Assembly: GCA_017979445.1 (NCBI GenBank)
Contig: CM030714.1
Span: 2,108,001 to 2,172,000, forward strand
Direction: 5' to 3'
Source of the DNA: Akebia trifoliata
Taxonomy: Eukaryota > Streptophyta > Magnoliopsida > Ranunculales > Lardizabalaceae
Length of the DNA stretch: 64,000 nt
A program made the translations under genes and the position numbers. The notes beneath the pieces were generated by a model, which saw only the letters and a list, made by a program, of their open reading frames with translations, searched no databases and was not told where the DNA came from. Below, in pieces: positions 54,988 through 64,000 of this stretch (position 1 is its first letter; each line of letters begins with the position of its first letter).

Positions 54988-57495
54988 TATGGCTTCCAAT
55001 CCGAACGAAGTTTCTTCTAAACCAGGAAAGGCGATCTTTTGTTGACATTGTTGGATGATCATGAGCCCTAGAAGATGATGAAGTAAATCTTGATGAGCCT
55101 CGACCTAACTTTACCAGATCTATGCCTAAGACTACTGTTTGGAGAGGTGAACCTGATGTTACCTTCTCAGAGGAGGATGTACGATTAGGTTCGCAAACTT
55201 TCAAATTTGCACTGGTTGCGAAAATTTTCAGGCCTCGTTCAGGAGGTTCCTTTTTGAGACCAAGGGTCGATTCAGTTCGGAAAATTATTAGAAACTGGAA
55301 ACTCAAAGGAACTTGCGATGCTTACACTTTGGATGCTGACCATCTACTCTTCAATGTTTCGCTTTGTGTGGATATGGTTCGATTTGGTTGAAGGTAAGGA
55401 TATTAATCGAAGATTTTGAGCGATTCGAGTCTTCAAGTGGATCCCTACCTTTCGCTCCTCTGATAAAGATAATTCCATTATTCCAATTTGAATTTTTTCC
55501 AAGCCTCCTTTTTTGCTATGAGGAAACAAATCTGAAATGTTTTGCTTCGGTCATTGGAGAGGTCCATTATTCTTAATGGTGCCAAAGTTTGTGTTCTTTT
55601 GAACCTTCTGAAGAATCAACCAAAGAGATTCTGGATTGCTTATGGGGCTGTCGGTTTTTGGCAACTGATTGTTTATAAATCTTTGCCTCACTACTGCACG
55701 TGCTATTCTAAATTGGGTAACTTGGAGAAAATTGTAGATTGAAAGAAGTTGGGAAACCTGGTGATCCTCTAACCCACAGAAAGAATGAGAAGTTCATTTG
55801 TTAAGGAAAACTAAACCTTTGGCTAAAAAGGAGACCATGGTGATCTCAAATTAAAAAAGAAATATTCAAGCCTGTACAAGGCAAAGGCAAAGCTACATTC
55901 ATGGAGGCTTCTTCAAAGATATCAGAAGAAGACAGTTCTGACGTGGATGTTTTGCAACTTGGCGATCCTTCTTTGGCTGATGTAATGGAAAATCCTCTTC
56001 TCCTCAAACGTGTATCTCTAATTCTCTAATTGTTCAACAATCAAACCCGTGTGATTTGGGTAATGGCACTGAAAAAGGGGAAATTTTAGAAGATAAAGAT
56101 TGGGTGGATTCTTTTACCTCTCAAATGTGCACAAATCCAAAATATGGTCCATCACTCCATTAATGAATCAGGCTATCGTAGTCCAAATGGAAAATCCTCT
56201 TTTCCTCAAATATGGGTCGGCTGAGGATGTAGAATTTGAGAATGCTACTGATGAAGAAGAAAATTCCTTGCAAGAGGAAGACACCCATGCGCTTGATTAT
56301 TTCTCTAATCTGGGGGACCTGGGTAGAAAAGTGAAGAAAACTGGAAGAGGTAAATTAATCATACTGTAACCTCATATCTTTGCAGTTAACTAGGTCCAAA
56401 AGGATCCAATCTTCAAAAGTTTCGCATCTCATGCATAATATGGAACACTAGAGGGATCATGAATCCCCAAACGCAAAGAAGTTTATAGAAGCTTAGAAAA
56501 TTGCAGAACCTTATTCATTGTTGTCCTTGAACCAATGTCTAGAAAACCTTAGAATTTTTAAAAAATCGGTCGCAGATTCAAAACAAATGTATCCTTTTCT
56601 ATTGATCCTATCTCAGAGTGTGGATCAATCTAGTTTTGGTGGTATGGGGACAAATCCAAAATAAAATTGATTCATAGTGAAAATCATTTCATGCTCTCTA
56701 AGCAGAGTTAGCAAAGGAGAAAACTATGATTTGTGGGGTTCGAGCTTCATGTCTGATTTCTGAAAGAAGAGACCTTTGGGCTGAGCTCAAAAGGTTGTTA
56801 ATTACGATAGAAAAAGTAATGGAAGTGGGAGATTTCAATGCCATTACTCATCCGGATGAGAAGAAATGAGGTTGCCTTCCTAATTTAGTTTAGATGGAGG
56901 ATTTTGGTGACTTTGTCAAGGATTTGGGTTTGGTTGATTCGGGTTTTTTAGGCAATAGATTCACCTGGTGTGACAATAGAAGTAGAAGAATTCGGATTTG
57001 TGGTAGAGTTGACAGATCCCTTTTTTCGACTTTTTGGATCACTTATCTGCGTATACAGTTAATTTCCCACCTTCCAAGGCTCTCTTCATATCATTGCCCT
57101 ATTCAAGTTCATTTCTCTAATTCTTTCTCTGGGCCAAAACATTTAAGATTCCTCGATTTTTGGAGCAAAAGGGAGGATTTCTTGAGAATGGTTTCAAATT
57201 CTTGGGTGGAAAGGGTAGAAGGGCCTTCTCTCCTTAGATTTTTCGAAAGCTTGTGAGGCTTCTCTTGCCGATTTTTCGAAAGCTTGTGAGGCTTCTCTTG
57301 CCGAGTACAATTAGTCTCAAGAAACCTATGAAGATTGCCAAAGAAGCTAAGTTTGACTATACCACATGAGCAAAGCATCAGAAATCTTTATGGGAAAAAA
57401 AATTCTAGAGTGGAATGACTTCAAAATGGGGATAAAAATATGGAGTTCCCATGTTTGCGAAGCTCTAATCAGCCAAAAATTATATCTGAAAAATG
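54988..57495 (+). mobile_element. Second copy of the intron-1 LINE (CRK-C side), truncated
   Basis: The same LINE insertion as at 7112-13690. ORF1 ATG is at 54989 (MASNPNE). The DUF4283 reading has WRGEPDVTFSEEDVRLGSQTF, and the acidic linker ends near 56,369. ORF2 endonuclease motifs include WNTRGIMNP near 56,450 and LGNRFTWCDNRSRRIRI at 56,894-57,256. Many stops and a 42-bp tandem duplication near 57,255-57,300 are present. It ends at about 57,495, where a Harbinger element begins. It lacks the three insertions found in the CRK-A copy. Confidence 0.78.
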
Positions 57496-57859
57496 AAGGG
57501 TATGTTTGGTAACACTTTTGAAGTCTGAAATCTAGTTTCTATTTCCTGAAATCTGAAATCTGAAGTCTTGTTTTGGAAAAATTGTTTGTTTATCATTTTT
57601 AAAAGCTTCTGGTTACAAACAAAATTTTAAAACATCATGAGCATGTTGACAATATTACCCTTTTGTAATTATAATAAATTGTTAACTGAAAAACATAACA
57701 TGTTATGCATAATGAAACATCAACACATTAATTTCGATTTCTAATAAATCAAACACCCCAAAAATATATTTTCTAATTGAATTTATACTTGAAAAATTAT
57801 ATTCCAACAATGTAATACTCAAACAATAACACGATAAACAATCATGCATTTTCTAGTTC

Positions 57860-58900
57860 AATTGCAATCTATTCACGTAAAGTGATCATATTAGCTTGTG
57901 TTTGTAGTGATAATATTTCATTATAACATAATGGATCTTCTAGCAGATTGGAGTCTACTAAATGATTGCTCGTTTCATCGACCATTAACTTCATATTATC
58001 GAAACAACTCATCATGAAGAGAAACACGATGTAAGAAGTTGTGTATTGCCATACATGCAATAACAATCTCCAGTTGGATGTGATAATGATATGAAGGCTT
58101 TTTGTTCAAAATCAAAAATATTTTTTTTCATACACCAAAGGTCCTTTCAATGACATTCCTTAACCGAACGTATACATAATTAAATTTCTCTTATCTACTC
58201 ATTGCACGCGTCATTGATATGTTCTTAGCTAATACCATGTGTTGCAATATGGAGTCATAAAACTCATAGTATGTGTGTATGCAGCATCGCACAAATAATA
58301 TATATCTACAATAAATATAAAAAATATGTAAAAACTATGCTATTGATTATAAGATTAATTTCAAAAATATAATTTAAAAATACATACTTGGATGAGATAT
58401 TGAAAAATTGTTAGACGGATTATGTAGTGTCTCATTTAACACATTCGAGTCATGTGCAATTCCTTCCTATCCAACCATCACATATATGAACTTAATATCG
58501 AAATCACACACCACCATAACATTTTGAAAATATTTTTCTTATCCTCTTCTTCTGAATGGGACTTGTTGATTAAACGAAATATATGCATCAATTAATGTGC
58601 CATCCAATGCACCGACAACACCTTTAAATGATCATTTTCTCAGATATACATGAGATCGAATTTCTCCCATTAACTTGTCAAATATTGGGAAGACTATTAT
58701 CTCTCGTACAAATTGTATTATTGCATCCAACATTACATGAAAATATCTATTTATGATTTCTCTAGAATGTTGAAATCGATATTTTACTAATCAATTCCGA
58801 CAATTATGACATATTGTCATCAAGAACATTGTCATTTTCTCTTCTACGTCTATATACATGCTATCACTTAGCTAATTTTTATATCTAAAATATTCACATA
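57860..58900 (-). pseudogene. Harbinger DDE transposase (DDE_Tnp_4), broken
   Basis: Minus-strand readings in order are IIQFVREIIVFPIFDKLMGE, GVVGALDGTLIDAYISFNQQ (first catalytic Asp), QNVMVVCDFDIKFIYVMVG, EGIAHDSNVLNETL (second Asp), YYLCDAAYTHTM and NYVYVRLRNVIERTFGV (third, Glu). This is the full domain order of plant PIF transposases. Stops such as K*SF and the frameshift at about 58,330 show that it is dead. The sequence after FGV leads into the frame ending at 57869. Confidence 0.75.
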
Positions 58901-59446
58901 ATTATACGAAAATACTCTTCTCTATCTTAAAGATCTTGTACATTTGTGTCGAAGATCTTTCAAAAAGTTTTTGTACATATGCTTTGCTACAAAGTAAGAG
59001 GCACACAATCTTTGTTGAACATTTATACGATTTTTTAGTTTAAGCATAAAAAATAATATTACCAATCTCACTAACAATCATTGGTTTGACGCCATTATTA
59101 CTAAGACACAATGAAAAATTATAAAAGTTAGTACTAATTGAAGTTATAAAAAAAGATTCTTCAAACAAGCAATTCGTATAGTAAGTTATAACATGCCTAT
59201 CTGATTAGGTAATAAGATAATAATTCCAATTAAACAATCAAAATTTTCATAGTATCATTCATAATAACAACCTCAAAAAATCATTCATAGTAACTATCTA
59301 AAAATATCAAAATATCAAAATATCAAAATAACCAATACATTATTAATTTTCATAGAAAAAGAGAGATGTTTGACTTCAACTAATTGTTTACAATAAAATC
59401 CAAAAAAATGAACCCTCTTTACTTCATTATCCAAGTCCAGAAATGC

Positions 59447-60440
59447 TTATTTCAATTTTGATAGTTTTACAAATTTCACTATAACAATATGGTAAGTATG
59501 AATACTTGTCACCCCTAAGTTCTTCAACTCCTTTATAAGTTCATTCACATATTTGAAACAAAGTCCCTTACTAACATTTTCTTTATTAATCTGCTCTTCA
59601 ATGACATTAATAAGTCTTTTCAAGTTTTTCTCAATGGTATCATCACAATTTGAATTCCTACATCTCTTTTTCATTGGATTTTGTGATGTGTTCTCTTCAA
59701 GTGGGATGGCACCGATGTCATTATTTATTCATGTGGTATCAGGGGTTCCTTCCAGACTCATATATTGGAAGTATGTATCACCTTCTCTTGAAAATGGGCC
59801 ATCATAAGTGTCTTTATCATCCAAATACTCCACAGGTTCAAGATCATCCACATCTCTATTAGTAATGGTATGTAAGATCGATAAGAAGGGGCTCTATATT
59901 TTATCCCCATTTGAAATAGTGCTTTTAAAAACACCTATCATCATTTCAAATCTATGAAAGGTTTGTTCATAAACTTCTTAACTTTGGAGATTCTCTATTT
60001 CAAATAATGATAAAAAAATAATTAGACTAAATCTAGTTAATCAAGTTAAAAATATGTAATTAAGGTAGAGACTTGCCTCTAAGACATCATCCCACTTCTA
60101 CAGATGCCAATTCATAATAGTGATATCTGTACTAACCCCATGACCGAATAATCCAACAAGTTTTCACCATATGTTGTAATGAATCCTCAAGTAATCATAT
60201 TGATGTTTGAACATCTTATGACTATGGTTTACCCTCATACCTTATTGAATTTAGATTCTAGTCTTTTTCATGAAGCAATGGTAAGGGATACTCCTCTGTA
60301 CCCTTTTTTGTTCACATTGCTCAAGTACAAATCAATGAAGTGCTTCCTTTTCGAGTGGTTTATAGAAAAATCTACTCTATCAACACTCTTTTCTTATTGA
60401 GAGTTTTGGTTACTCTTTTCTTTATCCTTATTCTTGAAAG
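59447..60440 (-). pseudogene. Harbinger Myb/SANT-like accessory protein, broken
   Basis: The minus reading begins MAFKNKDKEKSN near 60,440 and passes KRKHFIDLYLSNVNKKGYRG and KFNKV. After a frameshift come KLVGLFGHGVSTDITIMNWH and KWDDVLEASL, matching the 'F.....G......N....L' pattern of Myb_DNA-bind_3 proteins carried by PIF elements. It ends in a Lys-rich coiled stretch (59674-59447). The family binds element ends with the transposase. Confidence 0.55.
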
Positions 60441-61705
60441 CCATACCTATGAATAACAACAAAACATGATCAACTTTTGACGAATTTGAGAAATCTTTTT
60501 AATTCCAAAGTATGTATGGTCAATCTTCATTTTTTTCTTGGTTTTGGCATAATATCAAACATCTAACACATACTTACGTGTCACATATAATGTTATTGTC
60601 ATTATCAATTAAATCACAATTTGAGAGCTTATTATTAATGATTCCTAAGTTTTACAATAAAATGTGGTATTAATGGAATAACCAATTTAAATGTTCAAAA
60701 CTCAATCGAGAATGAGTTTTCAGTCAAGATAAACTAATAAATAGTTGTAGCAATATTACAATAACAAAGCAATAATGCAAAACATTATGAGTTAATGTTT
60801 ATCCCTTATTATTCTTCTAAATATTATGGATTTGATGGAAATAACTTTTTCATAAATGCAATTTATGTTCTAGATTTGGTCTTTTCTCTCGATTTATCAA
60901 GACTTGCATGGTCAATGTTAAAAGTTATTTCAAATTTGCTGGTGGTTTGCTAGAAGAATACTACATCCCCAAAAGGTTCAAATCAAGCTTTCTAAGAATC
61001 CATATTTACATGGGGTTCTTTGTTGAATTTTTCATTTGGGTTGACATACTGACAACACAATCACCACGTTTTGTCAAAGAGATCCAATGTGGGTTAGAAA
61101 TGCCAAGCTATATGACCATATGTCATCTGATTTCAATTGATGAGATGTTGAGCATAAACAATTCCATGCAACCCCCCTATTCTAAACTAATTAACTACTT
61201 CAAAAAAATAAAAATAAAAATAAAAAAATAAATTGAAAGGGGTGTAGCAATTATGCAAAAGAAAGTGGAGACCTTTAGAATGACAAGGATAAGTGAAATC
61301 AAGATGTTAGAAAATAAATTTCTTGGGGTGGGGAATTTAATTAGCCAAGTTGAGGATAAACATAAATGCATTGATAATGGAATCTAAGTTCATCATTCAT
61401 ACAAACTAAAGATAGCTCAATAATTTTGTAAGACACTAGTGCACCTAATCAATTTGTAAGACAACATCATGGATACACATATAATCATTTTACTTTACTT
61501 CCTACGTGTTTTATAAAATAAAGATTTCTTTTCAAAATAAACAACTTTGGGGTTCCTCACATAAAAATAGTGTAAATATCTAAAAAAGAAGGGGGCTTTA
61601 ATCTAAATAAGTTCAGATGGGATGTTATCAAAGACCAAGACAATCTCAGTGTAGAAGTAAGGGACCAGAGCACTCTTGATGCTTGGAACTATTGAGGGCT
61701 ACGAT
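60441..61705. other. AT-rich DNA without recognisable genes
   Basis: An open frame of 107 codons at 60,908-61,231 (plus) has no motif I recognise and ends in a Lys/Ile low-complexity run; it is not called as a gene. The right end of the Harbinger element may lie here. Confidence 0.4.
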
Positions 61706-63285
61706 AGTTGGTTACTCTTCTCTTAAGCGTTGAAATGCATCTTACAGAGCACAACTCAGTAATGACTGAACCAGCTACTGCAACACCCTGCGTTGAAAAT
61801 TTTCACGTGGTTGTGGTTGTTGTCGTGGGACCAAAGATTCCCAACGTTTTTCATCTCATCGACAACAGGAAAAGGCACAAGTGGGCACGCTATCTTTTGA
61901 ACATAACATTGGATTCTCACAATCTGGAAATTGAATTCCTTGTCAAATTTGTGGACGCTCAGGCCATTCGGCTATCAACTGTTATCATTGTATGGATCAC
62001 TCATACGAAGGAAGGATTCCCACAAAACAACTTTCCCCAATGGTTACTTCCCATCATACTCAACATGGTGATCAAACGTGGTATACTGATAGTGGTGCTT
62101 CAAATCATATTACATCAGATCTTACCAATTTGTCTATTCATAATGACTACCATGGCAAAGATCAAGTGACTATCGGCAATGGTTCAGGTTTGCATATCTC
62201 AGATATTGATTCCTCAACATCATCATATCTCGTCTACTTTTCGCAAGAATAATATTTTGCATTGCCCTTCTATTTCTGCAAATTTATTAGCTGTCAACCT
62301 ATTCTCTCTCGTGACAATCAATGTTACTTTGTGTTTGACTCTGATGGTTTTTGTGTGAAGGACAAACTGACAGGGAAGATGCTTTTCCACGGGAAGAGTG
62401 ACCATGCCTTTTTCCTATCGATCTTTACACTCTCCAGAATAAAACATGTCCACCAAAAGTGTAGGACATGGTCTTTTGTTCCAAAATCCCCATCCATGAA
62501 CGTCCTTTCCAATTAGGGGGTGTATAAGATTAAGAAAAAGTCTGATGGCTCTATTGAGCACTACAAGGCTCGGCTTGTAGCCAATGGGTTTCATCAACAA
62601 GAGGGACTTGACTACACATAAACTTTTTGTCCGGTCTTCAAGCACACTACTATTTGTGTAGCCTTGGCTATTTCTATACATCAACAGTAGCCAATACGAC
62701 AACTTGATGTTCAAAATGCTTTCCTTTACAACAATCTCAATGACGAAGTCTACATGCTCAAACCTTATGGTTTTGAAGATCCAATGTTTCCTAATCATGT
62801 TCATAAGCACCATCGCTCTCTTTATGGCTTGAAACCTTGGTTTCAATGTTTTTTAGACTACCTTGAAGAATTGGGATTTATTAGGTCCAAGACTGATTAT
62901 TCCCTAGTTACATATCATCGCAATGACATCACTATTTGTTATTAATCTATGTGGATGACATCCTTCACATCGAGAACAATGAAAAATATCTTCTACAACT
63001 AATAACCAACTTTGGAAAGTTATTTTCCATGAATGATCTTGGTCATTTACATTCTTTTTAGGTCTCAAGGCTTTGTTTACTACAAAGGGGCTATCTTTAA
63101 CTCAAACAAAGTATGCTTTAGATCTTCTTAAGCGTACTAACATGATCCATGCTAAGCTGTGTTCCTTTCCTATTGCTAGTGGAGCAAAAATGGCTCTCTT
63201 AGATGGTGATCTTCTTTTTGATCCGACTGAGCATCATAGTGTGAGTGGGGCTTACAGTATTTAACCTCAACTCGTCTGGATTTAT
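61706..63285 (+). mobile_element. Internally deleted Copia retrotransposon
   Basis: Gag knuckle CQICGRSGHSAINCYHC near 61,930, then the protease motif WYTDSGASNHIT (about 62,077) with VTIGNGSG. A GAG-pre-integrase stretch follows (62,262-62,516). The reading then jumps straight to RT: SIEHYKARLVANGFHQQEG, QLDVQNAFLYNNLNDEVYM, SLYGLKPW and the catalytic LVYVDDI near 62,945. The integrase is missing. Frameshifts and stops abound, and no LTRs were identified. Confidence 0.8.
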
Positions 63286-63299
63286 CATATGCTATTAAT

Positions 63300-64000
63300 C
63301 AAGTCTGTCTGTATATGTGAAAGTGCTCTCTATCCGCGGGATGCACGGATCCACTTTTGACCTTTGAGGTTTGGGAGTCGCCAACTAGTTATTACGGTCT
63401 AGGAACCAAATTTTGACTCTAAAAGACAAATAAACTAATTTACGAAAGAAAAATACGGATCCGGGGATCACGTTACGGGGTTGGAAGGTGTTAGGCACCA
63501 ACCCCACCCAGCAAACGCTGGTCTCTACTAATTTCCAAATAAAATTACATTGCTAACAAGACCTAAATAATAATAAAAAAATAAAAATACTCACCTTTTT
63601 CGAACGCAACGATTTTATCCCCTCAGATCTGATAGAATAGCTCATCGTATAGTATTCATTACTTTGTTCTATCTCCGGACCTGATCTCTGAGCTCCGAGG
63701 CAAGGTATTTCTTTCTTAGATCTGGATTTTTCAAATTTATTATGAATTTTGAGGTATTTTTGAAAGGTTTCTAAGTGTTTTTCAAGCTAAAATCGAAGTA
63801 TGGGTGTTAGGTAAGGAGTTGGGGCTTCAACATTAGGGTTTATGGGAGGTTAGGAAAGTTTTTTGACCTACTTCTCTTAGGATTTATTATTTGATACGAA
63901 AAAGGGTGTTGAGACTCCTATTTATAAATTTTTTTAGAAGAATTAGGGTTTGATTATGGTTTCTTTCAAGGTTTTAATTAGGGTTTTGACTTTAGTTTTA
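63300..64000. other. Repeat-like DNA, possible LTR-proximal sequence
   Basis: Contains 'tttgggagtcgccaacta' and 'acggggttggaaggtgttag', phrases common near the ends of plant LTR retroelements. No coding frame. The class and borders are unknown because the window ends. Confidence 0.3.

Larger units (their letters stand above)
57497..60440 (-). mobile_element. Decayed PIF/Harbinger transposon with both proteins
   Basis: The left border GGGTATGTTTGGTAAC at 57497 resembles Harbinger ends, but the right end was not found. Both Harbinger proteins are recognisable on the minus strand: a Myb/SANT-like DNA-binding protein (about 60,440-59,447) upstream of a DDE transposase (about 58,900-57,860). Stops and frameshifts inactivate both. 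It interrupts the LINE. Confidence 0.65.

Noticed and set aside
60908..61231. 107-codon plus-strand frame
   Set aside because: No recognisable domain, Lys/Ile low-complexity end, and surrounded by transposon debris.

Overview
The window is AT-rich nuclear DNA of a flowering plant, most likely a eudicot. The reasons are spliced genes with plant-type phases, a cluster of plant-specific DUF26 cysteine-rich receptor-like kinases (CRKs), L1-type LINEs with a plant RNase H, Copia/TRIM/TR-GAG retroelements, CACTA and PIF/Harbinger transposons, and many small inverted-repeat elements. I cannot name the species.

Layout. 1-2.1 kb: intergenic repeats. 2.1-15.5 kb (minus): CRK-A, seven exons that join in frame into 644 codons. 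Its 7.8 kb first intron holds a LINE, itself split by a TR-GAG LTR element, a probable solo LTR and one more insertion. 15.6-20.5 kb: promoter-side minisatellite, a CACTA-type MITE, a palindromic block between AT microsatellites, a 5'-truncated LINE with poly(A), and a solo LTR with a 5-bp target duplication. 20.5-28.4 kb: a 7.6 kb CACTA transposon (TSD CAT) inserted into an older CACTA MITE (TSD CGC). It carries pieces of three unrelated host genes (plastid-type GAPDH, LRK10L receptor ectodomain, GH3 beta-glucosidase), all on the plus strand. 28.4-31.7 kb: intergenic, with a G-rich hexamer tract, a MITE and a TRIM. 31.7-37.4 kb: a full-length but decayed LINE with a 12-bp TSD. 37.8-45.8 kb (minus): CRK-B, 652 codons, also in frame throughout. 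46-48 kb: duplicated promoter-side sequence, a foldback element and a Copia remnant. 48.2-54.4 kb (minus): CRK-C, whose transmembrane and kinase exons are intact but whose ectodomain exon is not in the window. 54.6-57.5 kb: the second copy of the intron-1 LINE. 57.5-60.4 kb: a decayed PIF/Harbinger element. 61.7-63.3 kb: a deleted Copia element.

How it fits together. The functional genes are the CRK array: secreted/transmembrane receptors with two DUF26 domains outside and a Ser/Thr kinase inside. A and C, with their introns, are copies of one ancestral segment, so each insertion found in only one of them can be dated relative to the duplication and has a natural empty site in the other. Everything else is mobile DNA or its debris. 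The most notable item is the gene-fragment-carrying CACTA element. All calls rest on reading the sequence; no database or transcript evidence was available.
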